The position numbers and the translations under genes are program-made. A DNA stretch of 64,000 nt from Sporosarcina sp. FSL K6-3457 (GTDB lineage: Bacteria; Bacillota; Bacilli; Bacillales_A; Planococcaceae), in the NCBI RefSeq assembly GCF_038007285.1, contig NZ_JBBOWX010000001.1, positions 885,501 through 949,500 on the forward strand. The letters run 5' to 3'. Each line of letters opens with the position of its first letter. The first letter of the stretch is position 1. Below are positions 54,633 through 63,543 of this stretch, piece after piece. The notes beneath the pieces are model-generated. The model ran no database searches. It had not been told where the DNA came from and was given only the letters and a program-made list of their open reading frames with translations.

Positions 54633-56081
54633 ATGATTAAAGATAACGATGTGAAGTTCAAATTAAGTAAAGCTCTTTTTTTATTCTTAGTTCTTTTAAG
54701 TATAGCGGGATGCGGTTTGTTTGAGGGGGAGAAGGGTTCTAAAGGAAATAGTAAGGAAATAGTGGCAGCACCTGAGCCAATTGTTCGCTATGCAGGTGAG
54801 AAAAGTGAAGTGATTTTATCTGTACCGACAACGAATAGGGAGTTAACTTTAACCTTTAATGGGATGGCGGACGAAAAAACAATGAAATTACTATTAGATG
54901 AATTAGATTTGTATGAAATTAAGGCTACATTCTTTTTGCCGGGAATAAGGGTAGCTGAAGAGCCAGCTATAGCCAAGGAGGTTCTCTCTAGGGGGCATGA
55001 AATTGAGAATAACACATTAAATCAGTTGGATATGAGTGAACTTAGTTATGAGCAAATATATAAAGAAATTGACTTGAGTAATGAAATTATCAAAAAAGAA
55101 ACAGGAGTAACTCCACGCTATATACGAACTAAATCAGGAGAATATAATGACGATATTCGTTTAGTCACAGCACAGTTGGGTATGGATGCAGTCATTAGCT
55201 ATAATATTAACCCAAAAGATTGGGATATGAAAGATGCAAAAAGTATTGGAGAATACATCGAAAAATATATCTCAAGAGGAGGAATCATTTCGTTAAATAC
55301 GCATCTGAATCCGGAAGTGATTCCAGCAATTGCTTATCTTTCTAAAGCTGCCGAGGATATAGGCTATAAGTTTATTACGCTTGAGAAGTTGCTTGAGAAT
55401 GGTGATGAAATGAAGGCCTTAAATGAAATAAAAGGCTTTGATGCAATTAAGGTTAATTTAGATTATGAAAACATACAGCCGAATCTTATTTATGATGTAG
55501 CTAGAAACGATAAATTGATTACGCTGACTTTTGATGACTGGGCTAGTGATCGTACAGTTACGAAAGTATTAGATATTTTAGCCGAATATGATTTGAAAGC
55601 AACATTTTTTCTTATAGGCAGTGGTGTGGAAAGAAACCCGAACTTGGCAAGGGCCATCCTTAAAGAAGGGCACGAAGTAGCTAGTCATTCTTATGGTCAC
55701 AAAATTGTTACACAAATGGAGCCGCTTGAATTACAAGAGGATTTAGTGAAAGCTCATGAAGTGTTGACGGTGGCTATACAGCAACAGCCTACCATGTTAT
55801 TTAGACCAGCAACAGGAGAAATTAATGAAGAAGCTGCCAAAATTATAACTGCTACGGGCTATCCGGCAATTGCACTCTATGATGTAACCGTTTTGGATTG
55901 GGATGTACGTAATAAAGCAGAAGATATCGTACGGAAAGTAATGGAGAAGACAAAAGCGGGAAGTGTTATTTTACTCCATATTCTTGATGATACACATACG
56001 ATAGAGGCATTACCGATGGTGATAGAAGGATTGACAAGTAAAGGATATCAGTTCGTAAAAATGTCGGAACTGATCGAATGA
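54633..56081 (+). CDS. Lipoprotein with two NodB-type deacetylase domains (one degenerate)
   Basis: A 482-residue lipoprotein with lipobox SIAGC near residue 25. Two polysaccharide deacetylase domains follow. The first (about 60-265) has lost the metal motifs: TFNGM in place of TFDD, and HEIENNT in place of HSxxH. The second (about 295-480) keeps TFDDW, HEVASHSYGH, RPATGE, DWDVR and LLHIL. So one domain can act on an N-acetylated polymer while the other may only bind. ATG 54633 follows GAGGAGTACGAGG. It is the first gene of the operon that includes the UDP-sugar dehydrogenase and synthase. Confidence 0.85.
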   Translation: MIKDNDVKFKLSKALFLFLVLLSIAGCGLFEGEKGSKGNSKEIVAAPEPIVRYAGEKSEVILSVPTTNRELTLTFNGMADEKTMKLLLDELDLYEIKATFFLPGIRVAEEPAIAKEVLSRGHEIENNTLNQLDMSELSYEQIYKEIDLSNEIIKKETGVTPRYIRTKSGEYNDDIRLVTAQLGMDAVISYNINPKDWDMKDAKSIGEYIEKYISRGGIISLNTHLNPEVIPAIAYLSKAAEDIGYKFITLEKLLENGDEMKALNEIKGFDAIKVNLDYENIQPNLIYDVARNDKLITLTFDDWASDRTVTKVLDILAEYDLKATFFLIGSGVERNPNLARAILKEGHEVASHSYGHKIVTQMEPLELQEDLVKAHEVLTVAIQQQPTMLFRPATGEINEEAAKIITATGYPAIALYDVTVLDWDVRNKAEDIVRKVMEKTKAGSVILLHILDDTHTIEALPMVIEGLTSKGYQFVKMSELIE

Positions 56082-56111
56082 TAGACAAACTAGACGATGG
56101 AGTGGAATAGG

Positions 56112-57431
56112 ATGACAGAGGGATTGTACTGGGAGATTGTTAATCAACAAGAGAAAATTGCTGTCGTAGGCTTAGGTTATGTCGGATTACCTGTTGCTAT
56201 AGCCTTTTCGAAGAAGGCAAAAGTGATTGGTTTTGATGTGAATGAGGAGAAAGTGGCTAATTATGAGCAGGGAATCGATGTGACAGGCGATGTTGGAGAT
56301 GCCGTCGTGAAAGAGTGTTCCATTGATTTTACTTCAGAGGAGGAGAAGCTTGAAGGTATTCATTTTTTTGTTGTAGCCGTTCCTACTCCTGTTCAAAGTG
56401 GAAATGTCCCTAATCTTAAATTTGTTCAAAATGCTAGTCGGACTGTAGGTAGAAAACTAACAAAAGGTGCAATTGTTGTCTATGAATCGACTGTGTATCC
56501 TGGCGTTACTGAAGAAATATGCATACCTATCTTAGAAGAAGAGTCTGGTTTGAAGTGTGGAGTTGATTTTAAAGTAGGCTACTCACCAGAACGCATTAAC
56601 CCGGGGGATAAAGTGCATACACTTGAAAATATCGTGAAAATTGTTTCTGGCATTGACGAGGAAACTAGGGATGTAGTTGCCAAAGTGTATGAATTGATTA
56701 TTGATGCGGGTGTATACAAGGCCGAATGTATTAAAGTAGCTGAGGCAGCTAAAGTAATTGAAAATGCACAACGTGATATTAATATTGCGTTTATGAATGA
56801 GCTATCCATGCTTTTTAATCATATGGGAATCGATACACAAGCAGTATTGAAGGCCGCGGGTACGAAGTGGAACTTTTTAAATTTTACACCTGGTCTAGTT
56901 GGTGGACATTGTATTGGGATTGACCCATACTATTTAACTTTCAAGGCAGAGGATACAGGCTATCATTCAAAGATTATGCTTGCAGGTCGACATGTTAATG
57001 ATGGTATGGGGAAATATGTGGCGCAGCATATTATGAAAACATTAGTTCAAAAAAAACATGAAACAAAAAATGTGAGAATTGGCATACTTGGCTTGTCTTT
57101 TAAGGAGAATTGTACAGATTTTCGTAATACAAAAGTGATGGATATTATCGAAGAGCTTGAGGAATATGGTATCACTCCTTTTATTGTCGATCCGTTGGTG
57201 GATAAAGAACAAGTCTATCAGGAGTATGGCATTGAATTATCTGAGCTAGCTTCATTAAAGGATATGAATGCTATAGTCGTGGCGGTTCCTCACGAACAAT
57301 TTGTAGATTTAAGTGTGACTGATTTTGAAAAAATGTATAGCTTGTATGCTACAAAAATAATGATAGATATTAAAGGATTATATCGAAGAGTAGATTTTGA
57401 AAACAACGGTTTTTATTATTGGAGTCTCTAA
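56112..57431 (+). CDS. UDP-sugar 6-dehydrogenase (UDP-HexNAc dehydrogenase, WbpA/TviB type)
   Basis: A 439-residue NAD-dependent dehydrogenase that oxidises C6 of a UDP-sugar to the uronic acid. The Rossmann motif is VVGLGYVGLPVA, then YESTVYPGVTEE, the catalytic Cys in GGHCIGIDPYYL (near residue 258) and the C-terminal LGLSFKENCTDFRNTK. The sequence style is nearer the UDP-GlcNAc/ManNAc group than UDP-glucose dehydrogenase, so the product is probably an amino-uronic acid. The start is ATG 56112; ATG 56097 is also possible. It supplies a precursor to the synthase downstream. Confidence 0.88.
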   Translation: MTEGLYWEIVNQQEKIAVVGLGYVGLPVAIAFSKKAKVIGFDVNEEKVANYEQGIDVTGDVGDAVVKECSIDFTSEEEKLEGIHFFVVAVPTPVQSGNVPNLKFVQNASRTVGRKLTKGAIVVYESTVYPGVTEEICIPILEEESGLKCGVDFKVGYSPERINPGDKVHTLENIVKIVSGIDEETRDVVAKVYELIIDAGVYKAECIKVAEAAKVIENAQRDINIAFMNELSMLFNHMGIDTQAVLKAAGTKWNFLNFTPGLVGGHCIGIDPYYLTFKAEDTGYHSKIMLAGRHVNDGMGKYVAQHIMKTLVQKKHETKNVRIGILGLSFKENCTDFRNTKVMDIIEELEEYGITPFIVDPLVDKEQVYQEYGIELSELASLKDMNAIVVAVPHEQFVDLSVTDFEKMYSLYATKIMIDIKGLYRRVDFENNGFYYWSL

Positions 57432-57452
57432 GTAGGGGGATGTCGACCAACT

Positions 57453-59330
57453 ATGTTTAAGAAAAGCAAAAAGAAGATTAAAGAAGTTCTTACGGTTCCT
57501 CGTGAGGATCGAAGGATATTATCGAATGTACCTGACCCGGAAAATATTCGGGGCGCAGCAGATCGTCGAGGTATAAAAGATGGACGAGTTGCTGAGGAAG
57601 ACAAGGATCCTAACTATATTAATAAAATGAAAATGCTTAGTTTGAGATATGTTGCAGACTTTGAAGTATTAATAATACCAGAAGATTTTAGCAAGAGAGA
57701 AGGTCTAAGGACAACAGCAGTTGATATATCGACAACCGGCCTATTAGTTGAAATGTCGGATAATACAAAGATTATTCAAGTCGGAGATACTGTTAAAATG
57801 CATTTCGATATTCCTGCTGCAACAATGCCAGAGGGATTTGAATCATTCGTTAAGCTAGAAGCTGTTGCAGTGAGAATATTTTCTGAAAAGGAAAATGGCC
57901 AATCAAAGAAGATGATAGCATTTGAATTTAGTAAACCACTTACGGATTATTTCCAAAAGAAGCGTTGGGGCTATTCAGTTTTTATGGCGAGTAGTTTACT
58001 CTTCATTGCTGTCGCATTAGTTATGCTGATGCGTGTAGAAAGTGTAATCTATTTTAAATATAATAAGGTTCTCTATTTCTATAGTCTTGTTGCGGCTACT
58101 TTTTTGTTAACACGCTATTTATTTGGAGCCTTGTATAGAGAAGTACGGATAAATCCTGACTTTACGCCTGGGGTGTCAATTATCATTCCTTGCTTTAATG
58201 AAGAAGAGTGGATTCACAGAACGATATTAAGTTGTATGAATCAGGATTATCCAATTGACAAGTTTGAGGTCATTGTAGTCGATGATCAATCGACGGATGG
58301 AACTGTTGAACAGATTGAAAAAGTAGTTGCACTTGTGCATAAGGAAGCAGAACGTTATTTAACGAAAGAACGCTTAAGAGTGCATGTTCTAAAGGAAAAT
58401 GGTGGAAAGCGAGTCGCTTTAGTAAAAGGTGTTGAAATGGCTAAGCATGATCTCGTTGTATTTGTGGATTCGGATAGTTTTTTAGAACCTGATGCGATTA
58501 AAAATCTTGTGCCACCCTTTCAAGATCCCAAAATGGGTGGAGTTGCAGGACGTACAGATGTTGAAAATAAGTATACGAATATGATTACCAAGCTACAAAC
58601 TGTCCGGTACTATATTGCATTTCGCATTATGAAGGCTGCAGAATCTTATTTTGATAGTGTTACTTGTTTGTCAGGACCATTATCATGCTATCGAAAGGAA
58701 CTGATTATTGAGCATACGGATGCATGGTTGAACCAAAAGTTCCTTGGACAGCCAGCTACGTTTGGCGATGATCGTAGTATGACCAACTTTATATTAAAGA
58801 CGCATCGGACAGGCTATCAAGATTCAGCCATATGCTCTACAATTGTCCCTTCGAATATGGGATTCTTTCTTAAACAGCAAATGCGTTGGAAGCGTTCTTG
58901 GCTCCGCGAATCATTGATTGCTGGTACTTTTATTTGGAAAAAGGAACCTTTTATGGCTCTGTTTTTCTATGTAGGTTTGATTGTCCCTATTGCCGCCCCA
59001 ATTATTGTTCTTTACAATATGCTTTATGTCCCAATTGTTCATAATGTATTCCCAACTACATTTCTGATGGGCTTGCTGTTGATGGCATTACTTATGAGTG
59101 TTGCTCATCTGTTATTTAGGAAAAGTAAGTTATGGATTTTTGGCTTTGTATTTTGTGCATTCTACGAATTTATTTTGCTTTGGCAAATGCCTGTTGCCTG
59201 GGTAACTTTCTGGAAGTCGACTTGGGGGACGAGAGAGACACCACAGGATATAGAGGCGAAAAACAAGAAGATGGCAAAAAAACAAAAAAAGAATCCGATT
59301 GCTCTCGAATCGCAATCAATGAAGGATTGA
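57453..59330 (+). CDS. PilZ-fused family 2 glycosyltransferase (polysaccharide synthase)
   Basis: A 625-residue membrane synthase. An N-terminal PilZ-like domain (about 60-170) has Arg 65 and DISTTG (91-96), the c-di-GMP contact pattern, though only one of the two usual arginines is clear. Two helices (172-225) precede a GT2 domain with DDQSTDG, DSDSFLEP, GDDRSMTN and the QQMRWKRSW processive motif. Three to four C-terminal helices close it. Cellulose synthase BcsA has its PilZ at the C-terminus, so the order here is reversed. Likely product: a beta-linked polymer containing amino or uronic sugars, made when c-di-GMP is high. Confidence 0.85.
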   Translation: MFKKSKKKIKEVLTVPREDRRILSNVPDPENIRGAADRRGIKDGRVAEEDKDPNYINKMKMLSLRYVADFEVLIIPEDFSKREGLRTTAVDISTTGLLVEMSDNTKIIQVGDTVKMHFDIPAATMPEGFESFVKLEAVAVRIFSEKENGQSKKMIAFEFSKPLTDYFQKKRWGYSVFMASSLLFIAVALVMLMRVESVIYFKYNKVLYFYSLVAATFLLTRYLFGALYREVRINPDFTPGVSIIIPCFNEEEWIHRTILSCMNQDYPIDKFEVIVVDDQSTDGTVEQIEKVVALVHKEAERYLTKERLRVHVLKENGGKRVALVKGVEMAKHDLVVFVDSDSFLEPDAIKNLVPPFQDPKMGGVAGRTDVENKYTNMITKLQTVRYYIAFRIMKAAESYFDSVTCLSGPLSCYRKELIIEHTDAWLNQKFLGQPATFGDDRSMTNFILKTHRTGYQDSAICSTIVPSNMGFFLKQQMRWKRSWLRESLIAGTFIWKKEPFMALFFYVGLIVPIAAPIIVLYNMLYVPIVHNVFPTTFLMGLLLMALLMSVAHLLFRKSKLWIFGFVFCAFYEFILLWQMPVAWVTFWKSTWGTRETPQDIEAKNKKMAKKQKKNPIALESQSMKD

Positions 59331-59350
59331 TAGGGATGAGGATGGCATAG

Positions 59351-61114
59351 ATGTTTAACAGGAATAAAAGTTCTGTCCTTAATCATCGCAAGAAAAATCG
59401 TAGCAAAATAATAAAAACAATCATACAAATGGTGATTATCGTTAGTGTTTGTGCATTGCTGCTTTTTGCGTTGGTTGATTTTAAAAAATATGAAGAACTA
59501 GATAAAACCCAATGGACTAATCAGAATGGTTTTATTGCATTATCTTATTTTGGAATCGATCGCACTGGTACGCCAAAGCGAATTTCTAAAAAGGAAATTG
59601 ATAAGCAATTGAAAGCATTACATAGTCAGGGATATCAGACGATATCACAACAAGATATTATTGACTTTTATGCAAAAGGAAAAGCCTTACCAGAAAAAGC
59701 GCTTTTTCTTTCTTTTGAAGATGGGCGGAATGATTCGAGTATATTTGTTCACCCAAGCCTTAAGAAATATAATTATAAGGCAACTTTTCTATCGTATGCC
59801 AATAAAATGGGGAATGGCGACGGGAAATTTTTGCAACCAAAAGAAATGCTCGAAATGGTTAAGGGAGGATTTTGGGAGTTAGGGACAAATGGTTATCGTC
59901 TTACCTACATAAATACCTTTGATGATGAAGGAAATTACATAGGTGTGAGAGATGAAAACCAACTAAAAAATAAGGAGCATATAGAATATTATAATCATTA
60001 TTTAATGGATTTTATAAGAGATGAAAATATGGTACCTATAGAAAATAGAAATGAAATGGAAAAGAGAATTAAAGAAGATTATAAATTAATGAAGGATGTT
60101 TATACTGAAAAATTAGGATTTGTACCAGAGGTATATATGATCATGCATGCCAATGCACTTTATGGAGGGGTAAATCAACTAATTTCAAATGCGAATGATG
60201 AACAAATTAAGGCAACTTTCAATATTCATTTTAACTTGGAAGGTAATGCATATAACGGGAAAGATGGAAATTTGATTAATTTAACAAGAGTTCAACCTGC
60301 TCCGTATTGGTATACGAATCATTTGTTAATGAAAATTCAAAAAGACACCGCGGAAAAAATGGAGTTTGTGCTCGGGGATGAAAAACGTGCAAAAATGTGG
60401 AGAAATATTGATGGAGTTGCAGAATTTATGGACAATCGAATTGTGCTCACCTCCCCTCCAGCTAAAGAAGGCAGGCTATATTTGCTAAACAGTGCTGATT
60501 ATGAGGATATAAAAATGATGGCAAGTCTGTCTGGTAATATTGTTGGAAGGCAATCAATTTATCTCCGTTATGATGAAAAGAAGAATACATTTGTTCGAGT
60601 TGTACTTGAGAATAATAAAGTTATTGTAGAGGAAAAACCACTTGGAAAAGGTGTAAGGCAGCTCGGCACATACAAGCTGAGTGAGGTTGAACAAAATATA
60701 GAAGACATTGCATTTGATAAAGCAACAGTTTATACACATGAACAAACAATGGCAGGAGCACGAACACCTGAGAGTGAGTATCAAATAAATAGTAAGCAAA
60801 CAAGAGATTTTGAAATTGTCGTTCAAGGAAATAAGTTAAGTGCTAATACCGATGGAGATTATCTATTTGCTGATTTAGAAATTGATAGCAGCCTTACTAA
60901 AGGTGGTATAGGGCTTGGAGCATCTTATCATAAGCAAAATAAGAAAGATGATATTTATGATGGTGTATTCGATGATATTGTTGTTAAATCAATTGAAGAT
61001 AATGGAGATGAAAAGGTTTTATCGAGTAATACGCTTGATGGTTTTCAAAAAGTCGGCGGCACACTGAAAAAGGCATTCAATAATGCTACGAATTGGGTAA
61101 TTGATACATTTTAA
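59351..61114 (+). CDS. Membrane-anchored polysaccharide deacetylase-like protein
   Basis: A 587-residue protein anchored by a helix at residues 23-43. A NodB-like domain (about 60-260) has ALFLSFEDGRNDSS and NYKATFLSYANK, the first being an altered TFDD motif. The usual HSxxH is replaced by ELGTNGYRLTY, so activity is doubtful. A large beta-rich C-terminal half (about 370-580) may bind carbohydrate. A role in modifying or exporting the polymer fits its place between the synthase and the GH18-like gene. It might correspond functionally to YdaL of B. subtilis. Confidence 0.7.
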   Translation: MFNRNKSSVLNHRKKNRSKIIKTIIQMVIIVSVCALLLFALVDFKKYEELDKTQWTNQNGFIALSYFGIDRTGTPKRISKKEIDKQLKALHSQGYQTISQQDIIDFYAKGKALPEKALFLSFEDGRNDSSIFVHPSLKKYNYKATFLSYANKMGNGDGKFLQPKEMLEMVKGGFWELGTNGYRLTYINTFDDEGNYIGVRDENQLKNKEHIEYYNHYLMDFIRDENMVPIENRNEMEKRIKEDYKLMKDVYTEKLGFVPEVYMIMHANALYGGVNQLISNANDEQIKATFNIHFNLEGNAYNGKDGNLINLTRVQPAPYWYTNHLLMKIQKDTAEKMEFVLGDEKRAKMWRNIDGVAEFMDNRIVLTSPPAKEGRLYLLNSADYEDIKMMASLSGNIVGRQSIYLRYDEKKNTFVRVVLENNKVIVEEKPLGKGVRQLGTYKLSEVEQNIEDIAFDKATVYTHEQTMAGARTPESEYQINSKQTRDFEIVVQGNKLSANTDGDYLFADLEIDSSLTKGGIGLGASYHKQNKKDDIYDGVFDDIVVKSIEDNGDEKVLSSNTLDGFQKVGGTLKKAFNNATNWVIDTF

Positions 61115-61128
61115 CTGGAGGAGATTGA

Positions 61129-62196
61129 GTGAAGATAGCAATACGAAAGCGTTCGTTCGTTCGTAATATAGTAATGGGAAGCGTAGTTATTTCACTCGTT
61201 ATAGTTTTAGGATGTGTGAACTTTAAGGACAAAAAAAAATCTCCGAGTGCAGCTCAACCTGAGGTAGAGCTATCGGCATGGCTTGCGGATTGGCAGTGGA
61301 AGCCTGGCATTGAAGATTTTAGTAGTATGGCTGATGGTCTATCAAGTGTGCAGGTGTTTGCGGCTTATTTTGACCATACCAATCATCTTTTTTACACACC
61401 TGAAAACAAAGAAGCTATACCGAAGATTATGAAAATCGCAGCTCAAGGTAGCGCAGTGAATGTCGATCTATCAATTGTAAATGATCAATTTAAAAAAGAT
61501 GGAACAGCCATTCAAAAAGATTCGGAACTAATCACAAAGTTGATGTCTACAGCTAAGAGCCGGCGTGCACATATCAAAGATATCGTTAATATGGTTAATG
61601 AATATGATTTCCATGGTGTAGAAATTGATTATGAGAAGATTAAAGACGAGGATTGGGACAATGTCAGTGCTTTTTATGAAGAATTATATCAAAAGCTAAA
61701 ATCAATGGGGAAACCATTGAGAATTGTATTAGAGCCTCGAGCGCCAATTGAAAAAATAAATTTACCGAAAGGTCCTACTTATGTCATGATGGCGTACAAT
61801 CTTTACGGAAGTCATAGTGGTCCAGGCCCTAAGGCTGATTTTGCGTTTATTGATAAAATGGCAAAAAAAATGGATCAGCTGCCCGGTGAACATGCTATGG
61901 CCTTTGCAACAGGTGGATTTGATTGGCCAGCCACTGGGAAAATAGTTGCTTTAACTGAGCAAGAAGCCTTCAAACTGTCAAAAAAGAGCTTGCGACCCCC
62001 GAAGAGGGATGCGGCAAGTGGAGCCCTCTACTTTGATTATTTGGATGAGAAAAAAGGCAAGCACACAGTTTGGTACGCAGACGGTAAGACTTTATCCCAG
62101 TGGATTGATCAATCGAAAAAAGCTGGTTACTATAAAGTAGCCTTGTGGAGACTTGGTGGATTTGAGCAAACTACGCTCGATTATTTCAATCGATAA
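61129..62196 (+). CDS. GH18-like glycoside hydrolase lipoprotein
   Basis: A 355-residue lipoprotein (lipobox VLGC near residue 29). The domain has the GH18 TIM-barrel pattern with FHGVEIDYEKI, where Glu in DYE is the catalytic acid, and later YVMMAYNLYG. The preceding aspartates of DxxDxDxE are partly changed. Such enzymes cut beta-1,4 bonds of N-acetylated polymers. The start is GTG 61129 behind TGGAGGAG. It is the last gene of the operon, followed by a terminator. It could trim the polymer or disperse biofilm. Confidence 0.78.
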   Translation: MKIAIRKRSFVRNIVMGSVVISLVIVLGCVNFKDKKKSPSAAQPEVELSAWLADWQWKPGIEDFSSMADGLSSVQVFAAYFDHTNHLFYTPENKEAIPKIMKIAAQGSAVNVDLSIVNDQFKKDGTAIQKDSELITKLMSTAKSRRAHIKDIVNMVNEYDFHGVEIDYEKIKDEDWDNVSAFYEELYQKLKSMGKPLRIVLEPRAPIEKINLPKGPTYVMMAYNLYGSHSGPGPKADFAFIDKMAKKMDQLPGEHAMAFATGGFDWPATGKIVALTEQEAFKLSKKSLRPPKRDAASGALYFDYLDEKKGKHTVWYADGKTLSQWIDQSKKAGYYKVALWRLGGFEQTTLDYFNR

Positions 62197-62214
62197 TCAT
62201 ATACTTTAATTAAT

Positions 62215-62269
62215 AAGGTGCTAATACCTAATTTATCGAAGGGTGAATTGAGTATTTAGTACCTTTTTT
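62215..62269 (+). terminator. Terminator of the exopolysaccharide operon
   Basis: The stem AAGGTGCTAATAC/GTATTTAGTACCTT has one bulge and is followed by TTTT. Confidence 0.65.
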
Positions 62270-62350
62270 GGTGAAAAACAAAATAATATTGTTGAACAGC
62301 TAAGTGTATAAGCCTATCGAGTAGTCCTTTCTTATTGAGAAAATCATTAA

Positions 62351-62405
62351 TTTAAGAGAAGTGTAAGAGTCTTTAAAGAGTTCTATAAGAGCGGTGTTAT
62401 ATATT
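62351..62405 (+). promoter_or_regulatory. Regulon box C: four hexamers at 11-bp period plus -10
   Basis: TTTAAG, TGTAAG, TTAAAG and TATAAG start at 62351, 62362, 62373 and 62384. TATATT follows 10 bp later (62400-62405), the same geometry as boxes A and B. Confidence 0.7.
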
Positions 62406-62439
62406 GGGAATAAGGACATGAGGAGAAAGGAAATTTTAA

Positions 62440-63543
62440 ATGATAATACAGAGGAAAGTAGTTACATATGGCATTTTCATAGGTCTATTGCTAATGGGTG
62501 CTTGTACAGGTATAGCGGCCTTTTCAAAGGACGAGAAAGGGAGAACTGAAGTAAAAGAAGAGCTTATAGCAGAATCGTTTATTCAACAGCATTTATTAAA
62601 AGAGGATGGACGAATCCAAACGAATATAACGGGACAGAAGGATGTCTATTTATCTGAAACTGTTGGGTTATGGATGGAATATTTAGTTATGAAAAATGAT
62701 TTTGTTCAATTTGATCAACAAGTAGAGACATTGAAAAAATATTTTTTGACGGATGATTATTTAGTAGCTTGGGAATTAAAGGGGACAAATATAGCGCCTG
62801 CAAATGCTTTCATAGATGATTTACGGATTATAGATGCCTTATACATAGCGGGGAAACAGTGGAATCATAATGCCTATACAAAATTGGCAGATAACATGAG
62901 CAAGAACCTTGTTCGCTATCAGACGGAAGGTAAGCTAATGGTCGATTTTATCGAACTTGAGAGTAAAAATAGAGGGGCAGATGTCACACTTAGTTATATT
63001 ATACCATCTGGTTTTGACAAGATGAAACAAGCTAAGTTATTGCCTAGTAAAACATATGAAGCAACACGAAAAGTCCTGCTGGATGCCCCGCACTCGGCAT
63101 TAGGTTTTTTTCCGAAAAAGTATAGCGTTCCTACAGGAAACTATTCATACGACAAAGAAGTGAATTTAATCGATCAATTTTACGTTGGCTACCACCAGGC
63201 GCAATGGGGAGGAGACGTTACCTCGCTGCTCGACTTCGCTAAAAATGCTTTTGCGCAAGGAGAAGGAAAGTTATATGGAAGATACGATAGTGTAACCGGA
63301 AAGCCGACTGTTGCTTATGAAGCAGTGGCTGTCTATGCATTAGCCATTTTAATGTGCTTGGAAATAGAAGATGTAGATTTTGCAAAAAAACTTTATGTTC
63401 AAATGAAAACCTTACAACAAAACGATGAAGGTTTGCCGTACTTAGGAGGTTATATAGATATGGGATCAAAAGATACGCATACATTTGATAACTTACTAGC
63501 TTTACTAGCTGAAAGGCGGGGACTCAATGAGAAAGTTTTTTGA
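62440..63543 (+). CDS. YdaJ-like lipoprotein, GH8-type glycoside hydrolase
   Basis: A 367-residue lipoprotein (lipobox LMGAC near residue 22). The rest is an alpha-helical barrel pattern with WMEYLVMKNDFVQFDQQV, DDLRIIDALYIAGKQW and YEAVAVYALAILMCLE, the layout of GH8 and YdaJ. DDLRIIDAL gives the acidic pair expected for catalysis. In B. subtilis ydaJ opens a c-di-GMP-linked exopolysaccharide operon and is followed by ydaK, as it is here. GGAGAAAGGAAAT precedes ATG 62440. The stop overlaps the next gene by 17 bp. Confidence 0.75.
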   Translation: MIIQRKVVTYGIFIGLLLMGACTGIAAFSKDEKGRTEVKEELIAESFIQQHLLKEDGRIQTNITGQKDVYLSETVGLWMEYLVMKNDFVQFDQQVETLKKYFLTDDYLVAWELKGTNIAPANAFIDDLRIIDALYIAGKQWNHNAYTKLADNMSKNLVRYQTEGKLMVDFIELESKNRGADVTLSYIIPSGFDKMKQAKLLPSKTYEATRKVLLDAPHSALGFFPKKYSVPTGNYSYDKEVNLIDQFYVGYHQAQWGGDVTSLLDFAKNAFAQGEGKLYGRYDSVTGKPTVAYEAVAVYALAILMCLEIEDVDFAKKLYVQMKTLQQNDEGLPYLGGYIDMGSKDTHTFDNLLALLAERRGLNEKVF

